A stretch of DNA of 64,000 nt, taken from positions 1,054,001 through 1,118,000 of the forward strand of contig NZ_CP059560.1 of the NCBI RefSeq assembly GCF_017894385.1. The letters are read 5' to 3'. Position numbers and translations under genes: made by a program. Shown here piece after piece: positions 48,550 through 58,405 of the stretch. The stretch's first letter is position 1, and every line of letters starts with the position of its first letter. The notes under the pieces are model-generated. The model was not told the origin of the DNA. It ran no database searches and saw only the letters and a program-made list of their open reading frames with translations. Source of the stretch: Aromatoleum petrolei (GTDB lineage: Bacteria > Pseudomonadota > Gammaproteobacteria > Burkholderiales > Rhodocyclaceae).

Positions 48550-49641
48550 TCAGGTGTTCTTGACCACAATATTGGGGAATTTGTGGGTCATGTCCTTGGC
48601 CTTCTCGGCCACCCGCACAGCCACTTTTCGCGCAATTTCGCGGTAAATGCCGGCGATGCGTCCGTCGGGATCGGCAATGACGGTGGGCGTGCCGCGATCG
48701 GCCTCCTGGCGGATCTGCAGGTCGAGCGGAAGGGCACCGAGGAAGAAGGTGTTGTAATCCGCGCAGAGCTTTTCACCGCCGCCGGTACCGAAGATGGGCT
48801 CCTCGTGACCGCAGTTCGAACAGATGTGGATGCTCATGTTCTCGACAACGCCAACGATCGGCACGCCGACCTTTTCGAACATCTTGAGGCCCTTGCGCGC
48901 ATCGAGCAGCGCAATGTCCTGCGGGGTGGTGACGATCACCGCACCCGTGAGCGGCACGCTCTGCGATAGGGTGAGCTGGATGTCGCCGGTGCCCGGAGGC
49001 ATGTCGATGATCAAGTAGTCGAGATCCTTCCAGTTCGTTTCCTTGAGCAACTGGTTGAGCGCCTGGGTGGCCATGGGGCCGCGCCACACCATGGGCGTCT
49101 CGACATCGACGAGGAAACCGATGGACATTGCCTGCAGGCCGTGCGCTTCCAACGGCTCCATGGTCTTGCCGTCGAGCGAGTGCGGTTTGTGCTCGCCGAT
49201 GCCCAGCATCTGGGGTTGAGACGGGCCGTAGATGTCGGCATCGAGGATGCCGACGCGCGCGCCCTCGGCCGCCAGCGCGAGGGCAAGGTTGGCGGCGGTG
49301 GTGCTCTTGCCGACACCGCCCTTGCCCGAGGCCACTGCGATGATGTTCTTGACACCCGGCAGGAGCTTCACGCCCTGCTGCACCGCATGAGCGACGATCC
49401 TGCTGCTGACTTGGACGTCGACCTTTTCGACTCCTGGCAACGCGCGCACGGCATCGACCGCAAGGTCGCGAATCAGCGCGAATTGCGTGCGGGCGGGGTA
49501 ACCCAGCTCGATCTCGAAACTCACGCTCCCGCCGGACGCCTGGAGGTTACGGATGCACCGGGCCGACACGAGGTCCTTGCCGGTATTCGGATCGACAACG
49601 CTTTTGAGCACTTCGGTAACGGACTCGGGGGTGAGACTCAT
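48550..49641 (-). CDS. apbC: Iron-sulfur cluster carrier protein ApbC/Mrp
   Basis: 363 residues. An N-terminal DUF59/MIP18 domain (about 1-85) precedes the MRP ATPase: Walker A 'SGKGGVGKSTTAANLALAL', 'DMPPGTGDIQLTLSQ', and the cluster-binding pair in 'HICSNCGHEEPIFG' (CxxC). It delivers Fe-S clusters to apoproteins. Divergent from the OmpA-like lipoprotein gene. Confidence 0.95.
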   Translation of the reverse strand: MSLTPESVTEVLKSVVDPNTGKDLVSARCIRNLQASGGSVSFEIELGYPARTQFALIRDLAVDAVRALPGVEKVDVQVSSRIVAHAVQQGVKLLPGVKNIIAVASGKGGVGKSTTAANLALALAAEGARVGILDADIYGPSQPQMLGIGEHKPHSLDGKTMEPLEAHGLQAMSIGFLVDVETPMVWRGPMATQALNQLLKETNWKDLDYLIIDMPPGTGDIQLTLSQSVPLTGAVIVTTPQDIALLDARKGLKMFEKVGVPIVGVVENMSIHICSNCGHEEPIFGTGGGEKLCADYNTFFLGALPLDLQIRQEADRGTPTVIADPDGRIAGIYREIARKVAVRVAEKAKDMTHKFPNIVVKNT

Positions 49642-49807
49642 GACTGGCTTCCTCGGGATCAGGGGCCCGCATGCGGGGCGACAAGAACTGCATCATACCG
49701 AAGGCGGCGCCGGCGCTCACCCTCGGGCGCAAAATGGTCATTCGGCTGCGCTCGACGGGGTAAAATCCGCGCCTTGCACGACTGCCATCTTTGAGGACAT
49801 TCCGAGC

Positions 49808-50380
49808 ATGACCCGTTTCCAGGCATCGGCGCTTTCCGCGTTGATCGCGCTGCTTTCCGCTTGCGCCACATCCGCCGATCCGCATCATGAAACGGCATCT
49901 CCAACGAAGATCACTCGGGCGCCGGTCAGCAATCTGCCCAACGTAGACTGGAGCGCGGAGCGGGCGCGGATCACGCGCGCGCTGGCGGGTGCCGGCGATC
50001 TATCGGTAATCGCGCGCAACGACGGCAACCTGCAAATCCTGATTCCCGGCGCCGAAGCCTTCGCCCGTGACGGCATCGAACCTCGTTCCAGCCTCCGCGC
50101 AACGCTCGACCGCATCTCGGACGTGCTGAACGAGACGCCGGGGACCGAGATCCTGGTGATCGGTCATACCGACGGTGTCGGTAGCGAGTTGCACAATATG
50201 CAGCTCTCGATCCGCCGCGCGGAGGCGGTCGTCGAATACATGCGCGTGCGCGGCATCGCCCTGACGCGCCTGCAGGCCGACGGTCGCGGCGAAACGGAGC
50301 CGTTCGCCGACAACGGCACCGAAGCAGGACGCGCGAAAAACCGCCGCGTCGAGATCATCGTCCGCCCCTTTGCCCGCTAG
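49808..50380 (+). CDS. OmpA-family lipoprotein (peptidoglycan-binding)
   Basis: 190 residues. Lipoprotein signal '[11 protein letters not shown]' (lipid Cys about 18), a short linker, and a C-terminal OmpA domain with '[31 protein letters not shown]' pieces and '[12 protein letters not shown]', the residues that clasp diaminopimelate. Tethers the outer membrane to the wall, Pal-like, but no tol genes are near. 68 bases before metG. Confidence 0.88.
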   Translation: MTRFQASALSALIALLSACATSADPHHETASPTKITRAPVSNLPNVDWSAERARITRALAGAGDLSVIARNDGNLQILIPGAEAFARDGIEPRSSLRATLDRISDVLNETPGTEILVIGHTDGVGSELHNMQLSIRRAEAVVEYMRVRGIALTRLQADGRGETEPFADNGTEAGRAKNRRVEIIVRPFAR

Positions 50381-50448
50381 GTGCGCCGACCGCTCAATAT
50401 GGCGCGGCGCGTTTGTTACACTTCCGTTTTCGATTCCTGAATCCGCAC

Positions 50449-52599
50449 ATGTCCCGCAAGATCCTCGTCACGAACGCCCTGCCCTACGCCAACGGCGACA
50501 TCCACCTCGGCCATCTGGTCGGATACATCCAGGGCGACATCTGGGTACGCTTTCAGCGCATGCGGGGAAGCACCGTGCATTACGTGTGCGCGGACGACAC
50601 GCACGGCACGCCGATCATGCTGCGCGCGGAGAAGGAGGGAATCACCCCCGAGACGCTGATCGGGCGCGTGCATGGCGAGCACCTGCGCGACTTCACCGAC
50701 TTCGGCGTCGCATTCGACAACTACCACAGCACGCACAGCCTCGAGAATCGCACGTACGCAGAGGAGGTGTACAAGCGCCTCACGGCGGCAAAGCTGATCG
50801 AGACGCGCTCGATCGAGCAGTTCTACGACCCTGTGAAGGAGATGTTCCTTCCCGACCGCTTCATCAAGGGCGAATGCCCGAAGTGCGGCGCGGCGGATCA
50901 GTACGGTGACAACTGCGAGGTGTGCGGCGCGGCGTATGCACCGACAGAGCTGAAGAACCCGTACTCGGCTGTGTCCGGGGCGAAGCCGGTGCTAAGGACT
51001 TCGGAACACTACTTCTTCCGACTGTCCGACCCGCGCGCAGTCGCCTTCCTGCGCGAATGGACGCGCGGGACCAACACCGCCGGCACTCGCCGCCTGCAGG
51101 CGGAAGCTGCGAACAAGATGAAGGAGTGGCTCGGCGAGGACGGCCAGGAGGGCGAGAACACGTTGTCCGACTGGGACATCTCGCGCGACGCCCCTTACTT
51201 CGGCTTCGAGATTCCCGGCGCCCCGGGCAAGTATTTCTACGTCTGGCTGGACGCCCCGATCGGCTACCTGGCGAGCTTCCGCAACCTCGCGGACAAGCGC
51301 GGCGACATCGTCGTGGATGACTTCGTCGATGCCACGCGCGCCGAAGCCGCGGGAACGGAGATGGTGCACTTCATCGGCAAGGACATCCTCTATTTCCACG
51401 CGCTGTTCTGGCCGGCGATGCTGCAGTTCGCGGGCCTGCGCACGCCCTCGCAGCTGTGCGTGAACGGCTTCCTGACCGTGGACGGCGCGAAGATGAGCAA
51501 GAGCCGGGGCACCTTCATCACCGCACGCTCCTACGTGACCCAGGGCCTGAACCCGGAATGGCTGCGCTATTACTTCGCGACCAAGTCCAACGGCACGATG
51601 GAAGACGTCGACCTCAACCTCGACGACATGATCGCGAAGGTCAACGCCGACCTCGTCGGCAAGTACGTGAACATCGCCAGCCGCTGTGCGGGCTTCATCA
51701 CGAAGCGCTTCGAGGGCAAGCTTGCGGCAAGCGACACCGCGGCCACGGCTGCATTCTCGGCGGCCCATGCAGCCGGCGCGATCGCACAGGCCTACGAGGA
51801 GCGCGACTACGGCCGCGCACTGCGCGAGATCATGCATCTGGCCGATCTGGCGAATCAGTACGTAAATGAGCAGAAACCCTGGGAGCTTGCAAAACTGGAA
51901 GGGCGTGAGGGGGATCTGCACGTCGTGTGCAGCACCGCGCTGACGCTGTTCCGCGACCTCACCCTGTACCTGAAGCCGGTGCTGCCGGCACTCGCCGCCA
52001 AGGTCGAATCCTTCCTGGCAATTGCGCCTCTGGCATGGCAGGGCGAGTGGCAGCCCCTGCCGACCGGCCACGTGGTCAACGTCTACGCCCACCTGATGAC
52101 GCGCGTCGAGCGCAAGCAGATCGACGCCCTGCTCGAGGCCAACCGCGACTCGCTCGCCCCGACCGCCGCCGCTGCGTCGCCCGACGCAAAAACCGCCTCG
52201 TCGCAGCAGCGCCATGCGGAGAAACAGCAACACGCGGCCCAGAGTGCCGAGACGGCTTCTCCGCACATCTCCATCGACGACTTCGCAAAGGTCGACCTGC
52301 GCATCGCGAAGATCGTCGCTGCCGAGCACGTGGAAGGCGCCGACAAGCTGATCCGCCTGCAGCTCGACATCGGAGAGGACAAGCCTCGGCAGGTGTTCGC
52401 CGGCATCAAATCGGCTTACGACCCGGCCTCGCTGGTGGGGCGGATGACGGTGATGGTCGCCAACCTCGCGCCGCGCAAGATGAAGTTCGGCATGAGCGAG
52501 GGCATGGTTCTGGCCGCGTCCGATCCCGACGGCAAGACCGGCGGGCTCTACATCCTGTCCCCGGATGCGGGCGCGACTGCGGGGATGCGCGTCAAGTAA
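50449..52599 (+). CDS. metG: Methionyl-tRNA synthetase
   Basis: 716 residues from the ATG at 50449. HIGH-type '[13 protein letters not shown]', zinc knuckle '[18 protein letters not shown]', KMSKS in '[12 protein letters not shown]', anticodon-binding helices, an Ala/Gln-rich linker (about 570-610) and a C-terminal Trbp111-type tRNA-binding domain ('[17 protein letters not shown]'). Full-length dimeric form. Confidence 0.98.
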   Translation: MSRKILVTNALPYANGDIHLGHLVGYIQGDIWVRFQRMRGSTVHYVCADDTHGTPIMLRAEKEGITPETLIGRVHGEHLRDFTDFGVAFDNYHSTHSLENRTYAEEVYKRLTAAKLIETRSIEQFYDPVKEMFLPDRFIKGECPKCGAADQYGDNCEVCGAAYAPTELKNPYSAVSGAKPVLRTSEHYFFRLSDPRAVAFLREWTRGTNTAGTRRLQAEAANKMKEWLGEDGQEGENTLSDWDISRDAPYFGFEIPGAPGKYFYVWLDAPIGYLASFRNLADKRGDIVVDDFVDATRAEAAGTEMVHFIGKDILYFHALFWPAMLQFAGLRTPSQLCVNGFLTVDGAKMSKSRGTFITARSYVTQGLNPEWLRYYFATKSNGTMEDVDLNLDDMIAKVNADLVGKYVNIASRCAGFITKRFEGKLAASDTAATAAFSAAHAAGAIAQAYEERDYGRALREIMHLADLANQYVNEQKPWELAKLEGREGDLHVVCSTALTLFRDLTLYLKPVLPALAAKVESFLAIAPLAWQGEWQPLPTGHVVNVYAHLMTRVERKQIDALLEANRDSLAPTAAAASPDAKTASSQQRHAEKQQHAAQSAETASPHISIDDFAKVDLRIAKIVAAEHVEGADKLIRLQLDIGEDKPRQVFAGIKSAYDPASLVGRMTVMVANLAPRKMKFGMSEGMVLAASDPDGKTGGLYILSPDAGATAGMRVK

Positions 52600-52737
52600 G
52601 GAAACGGCAGGCTCGCAGCCCGATGCCCCTCACTCCCTCGAAACGCTGGATCGTGTGGCAACGCACGGCACCCGGATGCCGGTACGGCAGCAGTACCACG
52701 GGTAAGCCACGGCACACAGAGGAATCGAGGAGGCATC

Positions 52738-54426
52738 GTGATCAATTTTCGACCCAAACTGTTTGATACCCTGCCCGGTTACGGGCGGGGTCATTTCACC
52801 CAGGATCTTTCCGCGGGCATCACCGTCGGTGTTCTCGCCCTGCCGCTGGCGATGGCATTCGCGATCGCCAGCGGGATGAGCCCCACCGCCGGCATCTGGA
52901 CCGCCATCGTCGCCGGCCTCCTGATCTCGGCGCTCGGCGGCTCCAAGGTACAGATCGGCGGCCCGACCGGGGCCTTCATCCCGATCATCTACGCGATCGT
53001 AGTGGACTACGGTGTCTCGAACCTGCTCATCGCCACGATGATGTCGGGCTTCATGCTGTTCGCGATGGGTGCGTTCCGCCTCGGAAGCATGATCCGCTTC
53101 ATCCCGGTGTCGGTGGTGATCGGCTTCACCAACGGCATCGCGGTGGTGATTTTCATCTCGCAGATCAAGGACTTCCTCGGGCTATCCATCGACAAGATGC
53201 CGGGCGAGTTCTTCGGCAAGATGGAGGCGCTGATCGGCGCCGCCCACACCATCCAGTTGCCAACACTCGCGGTGGCGGTGGCCTCGCTCTCCGTACTCCT
53301 CGCGTGGAACCAGATGGCCAGGCGCGTGGCATGGATGCGGCGGCTCCCGGGACCACTGGCAGTGCTCCTGATCGCCACCGCGATCAACGCAATAGTCCAG
53401 TTTCCCGTAGACACCATCGGCAGCCGCTTCGGCGGCATCCCGCAGGAGATCCCCCACTTCGGCCTGCCCGAGCTGTCGCTGGGCACACTGGGCAAGCTCA
53501 TCGCACCGGCGCTGACGATCGCGCTGCTGGGAGCAATCGAGTCGCTGCTGTCGGCTCGCGTCGCGGACAACCAGATCGACGACCGGCACGACCCGAACCA
53601 GGAACTGATGGCGCAGGGCATTGCCAACGTGGCCGCCCCGCTCTTAGGCGGCTTCGCCGCCACCGGCGCGATCGCCCGAACGGCGACGAACATCCGCTCG
53701 GGTGGGCACACCCCGATCGCAGGCATCATTCATGCACTCGTGCTGCTGGCCGTGGTACTCGCGCTCGCCCCACTCGCGAGTTACATCCCGCTGGCCACGC
53801 TATCGGCGATCGTGGTCATCGTGTCGGTGAACATGGGCGAATGGCACGCCTTCGCCTGGAAGGAACTCATGCGCTACTCAAGGCAGTACCGCATCATCCT
53901 GCTCGGCACCTTCTTCGTCACGGTCGTCTTCGACCTGACGCTGGCGGTCGAACTCGGGATGGTCCTGGCGAGCCTGTTCTTCATCTACCGCATGTCCGAC
54001 CTTACCCGTGTCGAGCGCATCGTACTGGAGGATTATTACGGCGTCGAAGCCCTGTCGCGCGCCGATGGCACGCCGCGCGTCCTCGCCTACCGCGTATTCG
54101 GCAGCCTGTTCTTCGGGGCGGCGAACAAGCTCGAAAACCTCATGCTGATGGAGGACGGCCATCCCGACGCACTGATCCTCGACATGGAGAAGGTCATCAA
54201 CATCGACACCACCGGCCTCGACATGCTGCAGGCGCTCCACCGCGCCCTGGACAAGCGCGGCACACAGCTGATCCTGTGCGACCTGAACGCCCAGCCCGCC
54301 TCCATCGTCCAACGCTCGGGGTTCGGCGAAACGATCGGTACCGAGAATCTCGCCAGCAACATCACCGACGCGCTGCTGCGTGCGCACCGCTGCGGGAACC
54401 GGGATGCGGAGGTGTCCTATGCGTGA
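52738..54426 (+). CDS. SulP-family inorganic anion transporter with STAS domain
   Basis: 562 residues. The start is GTG (52738) with GAGGAGG five bases upstream. About twelve membrane helices: '[24 protein letters not shown]', '[21 protein letters not shown]' (SulP signature), through about residue 425; then a cytoplasmic STAS domain (about 440-550, '[21 protein letters not shown]'). Transports sulfate, bicarbonate or another anion with H+ or Na+; substrate unknown. Overlaps acylphosphatase by eight bases. Confidence 0.92.
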   Translation: MINFRPKLFDTLPGYGRGHFTQDLSAGITVGVLALPLAMAFAIASGMSPTAGIWTAIVAGLLISALGGSKVQIGGPTGAFIPIIYAIVVDYGVSNLLIATMMSGFMLFAMGAFRLGSMIRFIPVSVVIGFTNGIAVVIFISQIKDFLGLSIDKMPGEFFGKMEALIGAAHTIQLPTLAVAVASLSVLLAWNQMARRVAWMRRLPGPLAVLLIATAINAIVQFPVDTIGSRFGGIPQEIPHFGLPELSLGTLGKLIAPALTIALLGAIESLLSARVADNQIDDRHDPNQELMAQGIANVAAPLLGGFAATGAIARTATNIRSGGHTPIAGIIHALVLLAVVLALAPLASYIPLATLSAIVVIVSVNMGEWHAFAWKELMRYSRQYRIILLGTFFVTVVFDLTLAVELGMVLASLFFIYRMSDLTRVERIVLEDYYGVEALSRADGTPRVLAYRVFGSLFFGAANKLENLMLMEDGHPDALILDMEKVINIDTTGLDMLQALHRALDKRGTQLILCDLNAQPASIVQRSGFGETIGTENLASNITDALLRAHRCGNRDAEVSYA

Positions 54427-54709
54427 AACCGATCATGTCGCGCGTCACCTGATGATTCAGGGACTCGTTCAGGGAGTCGCCTTCCGCGCAAGCGCGCGCA
54501 CGGAGGCCGAGCGTCTGGGACTTTGCGGCTGGGTGCGAAATCGCTCGGACGGGAGCGTCGAGGCCGTGGTGGCGGGATCGGCGGGGGCGGTCGAGCACTT
54601 TGTGCGCTGGGCTCACCACGGCCCGTCCCACGCCCGGGTGGAGCGCGTCGCCGTCAATCCGGCGGCGCGGCCGGAACAGACCGGATTCCTGATGCTGCCC
54701 ACGCTGTAA
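54419..54709 (+). CDS. acyP: Acylphosphatase
   Basis: 96 residues. '[37 protein letters not shown]' pieces contain the anion-binding loop (Gly-x-V-Q-G-V-x-[FY]-R) and the catalytic Asn of '[10 protein letters not shown]'. ATG at 54419 with GGAGGTG before it, inside the end of the SulP gene, so translation is probably coupled. Confidence 0.93.
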   Translation: MRETDHVARHLMIQGLVQGVAFRASARTEAERLGLCGWVRNRSDGSVEAVVAGSAGAVEHFVRWAHHGPSHARVERVAVNPAARPEQTGFLMLPTL

Positions 54710-54731
54710 CAGGCGGACTGAAAAGAAGAAA

Positions 54732-54757
54732 CCCACCCGAGCTTGCGATCGGGTGGG
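54732..54757 (-). terminator. Terminator of the mtrAB genes (shared hairpin)
   Basis: Nine-pair stem CCCACCCGA / TCGGGTGGG with an eight-base loop. On the minus strand it is followed by TTTCTTCTTTT, a proper U-rich tail for mtrB; the plus side lacks one, but it may also help end sulP-acyP transcripts. Confidence 0.8.
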
Positions 54758-54779
54758 CCTCGCACTCAGCAAGCCGGAC

Positions 54780-56822
54780 TTAGCGCCACTTGTAGCGCAT
54801 CGTCACACCAACGAAAGTGGTTTCCTGAGTTTCGTCCTGCGACAGAGTCGTGCCATCAGCAGGCGCAGCGGAAGTGTAGATGAAGTTGGCCCACTGCCAA
54901 TCATTCGTACTCCACTGGTCATGCACGGCATCGAAACGCAGCGACAGGTCCTTGCGCATTTCGTATTCCGCGAACAACTTCAGCGTCGTGACCGTGAACT
55001 TGACGTCGTTGATGGCCATCGCCGGCGTAATCGCGGCCCCTGTCAGCCCATACTGATTCAGGTTGTGCGAATAGGATAGATCCCCACCCAGCTTCCAGCG
55101 ACTTCCCACCTTGCCCTTCAAGCCGACGCCAAATGCCTCGGTCTGAACCTGCAGATTTGCCAACCAATCGGCATTCCCTGCTCCGCGAGTCTGGTTAACT
55201 TGACGCGAGTATTCACGCGACGCCCAACCATGGACATCCCAGTCTGCGGCAAAGACCCAGGTTCCATCGACAGACCAGAAGCTGCCGCGGCCCTTGTCGA
55301 TACCGTAGCCGCCGTCCTTGTAGTCATCGTTGAATGCGTCGGCGGTGAGCTGGAACGAAAGCACCTCGATCGGCATCCAGTCGAGACGCATGCGGACCTT
55401 CTCGCGATCACGATCCGCGAGGTGATACGGCACGGCATAGTACGAAGTCGCAGTGGACGTCTCCGTCAGCAGCCGCGAGCCCGATCGCTCACTCTGAACC
55501 AGACTGACCGAGCCATTCACGGTATCGGACAGCGAGCGTGAGAGTTCCACGCGATAACCGAGTTCCTCGGTACGCTTGCGGGTCGAAGTCAGGCGCACAT
55601 CGTAGGCATCGCGCTTCTTTTCATCGTAGTCGATGCCCGCAGCGAGCTTGAAACCCGCGGGTAGCATGTAGCGGGCCTCGAGCTTGCCGGTATTGACCTC
55701 GAAATCGCGCGTTTCGTTGATACCATTGAAGGTCCGGGACGCCGCCGGATCGAAGTAGCGCCGTTGCGTTGTCCGGTCGTCGCGATTTTCGTAGCGCCAA
55801 TCCGCAACGAGCGAGAGCTTCTGCAGCGGCCGCGCGCTGAGGCCGAACTGGACCAACGTGGTTTCGAGCTTGCCGTCGAGGCTGTCGACGCGCGGCTGCC
55901 GTACCGAGCGTTCGATGAACGAATCGTCCTGATACGCGAACGACTTCGCAATCTTGAAGTTCGCGCGCGTGGTCGGCGTGAACGTATAGCCACCGTCGAG
56001 GTAGAACTGGTGCGCATAGTTGTCCGGCGCCAGCGCAATCCGATCAAAGCGCGCGGTACCCAGATTCGTGATCTGGGTACCGGCGGGGTTCGTCGCAAGA
56101 CGTAGTGCGGAGTTGCCGTTATCGAAGAAGGAGCCGTAATAGCCCGCGGAGAGTTGCAGCCTCGAGCCGGCATATCCCAGCACGAGGTCGATCTGGCGCA
56201 TCGTGTGATCGATCGGCTCGGCCAGGAAGATGTGCTTCGCATTGACCGGATACCCGCCGTACAGGCGATCGCCCTGCTTGATGTCCTGCTTGAGCTTGAG
56301 GCGCACATCCCAGCCGTTGCCCAAGGCATACTGCCCACCGAAGCTCAGTGCTTCGCGGTCAGTGTGCAGGCGCTTCTCGCGCATCGGTACGCCATTCACC
56401 CGCTGAAAGTCGTGACCGATACCCTGAAGGCCGGTTCTGACCTCGTACTGCGAGTAACGCGGAGTCTGGTCGTAATCGAGGAAGTATTTCCAGTTGCCCT
56501 GGATCGAGTGCTCGAAGCGCAGGCTTCGGCTATCGAGCCCGAGATTGCGACCATCCAAGCGCAGCCAACGCCCCGTCGCATCGTCACGATCGACGAGCTT
56601 GACGTCCGCGAGACCATACAAACCCTCATCTCGCAATCCGGAGTACTGGCCAAACCGTGCAACGTCCTCGGTGAGATAGCCGAACCCGACGCTCACGGAG
56701 CTCTCGGGGCGGATCAGGCGCTCGACGACATCATCCTGCGCTTGGGCGGATCCAAACGCCGCAATCAGAGAAGCCGCAATCACATTGAGACTGACGGCAC
56801 GAACCTTGATGTTGTTACGCAT
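54780..56822 (-). CDS. mtrB: MtrB/PioB-family decaheme-associated outer-membrane beta-barrel
   Basis: 680 residues from the ATG at 56820-56822, with GGGAGAA upstream; signal peptide about 1-25 ('AASLIAAFGSAQA'). The mature start 'SVSVGFGYLTEDVARFGQYSGL' and 'GLYGLADVKLVDRDDATGRWLRL' pieces are typical of the MtrB/PioB family, followed by alternating aromatic/polar beta strands to the C-terminal 'VGVTMRYKWR'. Porin sheath that holds the decaheme protein in the outer membrane. No Cys in the mature protein, unlike Shewanella MtrB with its N-terminal CxxC. 13 bases after mtrA. Confidence 0.88.
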   Translation of the reverse strand: MRNNIKVRAVSLNVIAASLIAAFGSAQAQDDVVERLIRPESSVSVGFGYLTEDVARFGQYSGLRDEGLYGLADVKLVDRDDATGRWLRLDGRNLGLDSRSLRFEHSIQGNWKYFLDYDQTPRYSQYEVRTGLQGIGHDFQRVNGVPMREKRLHTDREALSFGGQYALGNGWDVRLKLKQDIKQGDRLYGGYPVNAKHIFLAEPIDHTMRQIDLVLGYAGSRLQLSAGYYGSFFDNGNSALRLATNPAGTQITNLGTARFDRIALAPDNYAHQFYLDGGYTFTPTTRANFKIAKSFAYQDDSFIERSVRQPRVDSLDGKLETTLVQFGLSARPLQKLSLVADWRYENRDDRTTQRRYFDPAASRTFNGINETRDFEVNTGKLEARYMLPAGFKLAAGIDYDEKKRDAYDVRLTSTRKRTEELGYRVELSRSLSDTVNGSVSLVQSERSGSRLLTETSTATSYYAVPYHLADRDREKVRMRLDWMPIEVLSFQLTADAFNDDYKDGGYGIDKGRGSFWSVDGTWVFAADWDVHGWASREYSRQVNQTRGAGNADWLANLQVQTEAFGVGLKGKVGSRWKLGGDLSYSHNLNQYGLTGAAITPAMAINDVKFTVTTLKLFAEYEMRKDLSLRFDAVHDQWSTNDWQWANFIYTSAAPADGTTLSQDETQETTFVGVTMRYKWR

Positions 56823-56835
56823 TTTCGTTCTCCCG

Positions 56836-57768
56836 TCAGCGCTGCAAGGCACGGCCGTTGCTCGTGTCATCCAGCGGATTGTTCGAGCCGTGGATGTTGG
56901 TGTGGCAGTTCAGGCAGCCACGACCCAGCGTGTAGCGGTTGGTGGCTGCGACCATACCGGTGCTCGCAATGGTGCCCTGGTGCGACGTGGGTTCATGACA
57001 CTGCTGGCACAGGAAAGGCGCGCGCTGCTTGAGCAGGTTGTCATTCACGCTGCCGTGCGGCGTGTGGCAGATCGTGCAATCCTCGGTGACCGGCTGATGG
57101 CTGCGGACGAAGGGGCCGCGCTTTTCCATGTGGCAGGTGTAGCAAGTGGCGACGACGCTGTCGCGCTGCATCAGTTTCGGACCGGCCGACCCGTGCGGGT
57201 TGTGGCAGTCGACGCAGACGACCTTGCGCTCGGGGATCGGGTGGTGGTTCGGGCGCATCACCTGCGCGCGCTGCTCCTTGTGACAACTGAAGCAGACGTC
57301 GGGCTGGGTCTGGCGGTCGCGGACAGGATCCTCGGACGAATGGATCTTGTGACAGGACGTACATTCCAGGTTCGCAGCGGCGTGCGCGCCGGTCTGCCAA
57401 TGGGTGCGCTGGCCGCCCTGATGGCAATTGAGGCAAACCTGGTTGCGCTCGTCGATCGGCGTCGCGGATTTCGGTCCGAAATTGACGGTGGGCTTGGGGC
57501 GCTCCGTCACGTCGGACGGCTTGCTTACGTGCGTCGGACTTTCACCGTGGCACGAGGTACAGGTTCCGGCATTCTTGTCGGCCATCGTGCCGTGGCGCGT
57601 CTGACCGATCGACAGGACCGGCTTGGCCTCGCCTTCGTCGTGGCAGCGCGTACATACCGAGTCGCCAACCTGGACGACGTCCTTTGCGGCATATGCATGA
57701 CCGATGAATGCAGCACCGGCCAGCAAGGCCAGCACCCACTTTCGGATGCTTCCTGCGTTCTTGCTCAT
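56836..57768 (-). CDS. mtrA: Decaheme c-type cytochrome, MtrA/DmsE family
   Basis: 310 residues from the ATG at 57766-57768 (GGGGAG six bases upstream); signal peptide about 1-28 ('LALLAGAAFIGHAYA'). Ten CxxCH motifs begin at residues 39, 70, 112, 136, 159, 185, 209, 231, 254 and 285, the exact number and size of MtrA, DmsE, PioA and MtoA. It forms a heme wire through MtrB across the outer membrane. Direction (metal reduction as in Mtr/Dms, or Fe(II) oxidation as in Pio/Mto) cannot be told from sequence. No MtrC-like gene is adjacent. Confidence 0.92.
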   Translation of the reverse strand: MSKNAGSIRKWVLALLAGAAFIGHAYAAKDVVQVGDSVCTRCHDEGEAKPVLSIGQTRHGTMADKNAGTCTSCHGESPTHVSKPSDVTERPKPTVNFGPKSATPIDERNQVCLNCHQGGQRTHWQTGAHAAANLECTSCHKIHSSEDPVRDRQTQPDVCFSCHKEQRAQVMRPNHHPIPERKVVCVDCHNPHGSAGPKLMQRDSVVATCYTCHMEKRGPFVRSHQPVTEDCTICHTPHGSVNDNLLKQRAPFLCQQCHEPTSHQGTIASTGMVAATNRYTLGRGCLNCHTNIHGSNNPLDDTSNGRALQR

Positions 57769-57956
57769 CAACTTCTCCCCTTTGGTACAGCCTATGCGCG
57801 GGGCTGCGGCACCATGCCGCCACCCTGCCCATCAAACGGCGCGAAGCCGGATCCCGCCGCGGGTCCGAGAATTTCCGGCGTGCTGTATGGCACGCGCGGC
57901 GCTCGTCCCGCCTCCCTATAGTTAATGGCCGGAACCGGCTTCACGCTGGATTCATG

Positions 57957-58286
57957 TCAGAGCGAAAGAATCCACTCGACGACGTTCTTGACCGCCGCCG
58001 GATCTTCCGTCTTCAGCGTCTCGTGATCCTCTTCCTTCCCTTCGACCTTGACCTTGCTCGGCACCGTAACGTGCTTGGTGAGCTTCTCCATCGCCTCGGG
58101 CTTGCCCTTGTACTTGGCGGCAGTCTCCTTGAAGGCGGGGCCATCCTTCTTCTTTTCGACGGCGTGACAGGTCAGGCACTTGCTCTTGCGAACCAGGGCA
58201 TCGGCGGCGGCGGCATCAACCGCGGCAGCCGGCAGGCTCGTTGCACTTGCTGCAAGCGCTATGGCGGAAACAAAAAGACGCTTCAT
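57957..58286 (-). CDS. Small periplasmic mono-heme c-type cytochrome
   Basis: 109 residues: signal peptide (about 1-22, 'ASATSLPAAA'), one heme site 'CLTCH' at 37-41, and a C-terminal helix 'DPAAVKNVVEWILSL' as in class I c551/c552 cytochromes. The only Met of the mature protein is residue 66, upstream of where the distal Met ligand normally lies; that loop here is Lys/Glu-rich with His72 and His88. AAGGAG precedes the ATG. Located upstream of mtrA in the same direction: a likely periplasmic electron shuttle for MtrAB. Confidence 0.88.
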   Translation of the reverse strand: MKRLFVSAIALAASATSLPAAAVDAAAADALVRKSKCLTCHAVEKKKDGPAFKETAAKYKGKPEAMEKLTKHVTVPSKVKVEGKEEDHETLKTEDPAAVKNVVEWILSL

Positions 58287-58342
58287 TTCAACTCCTTGGC
58301 GAGGCTCCAGGTTCGGCTCGCCTCATTTGTAGCAGAATGTTT

Positions 58343-58371
58343 CTTATACCTTTTGGAAGATACAGCGGCAA
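58343..58371 (-). promoter_or_regulatory. Promoter of the small cytochrome (and possibly mtrAB)
   Basis: Minus strand: TTGCCG (58366-58371), 17-base spacer, TATAAG (58343-58348), 56 bases upstream of the cytochrome ATG. Well-spaced sigma-70 type. Confidence 0.6.
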
Positions 58372-58405
58372 CCACCCTGTGGCGCCGAAACGACAATCAA
58401 AACAG

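Noticed and set aside
57886..57905. TGGCAC stretch upstream of mtrA considered as a sigma-54 promoter
   Set aside because: The matching -12 element (TTGC) is absent at the required spacing.
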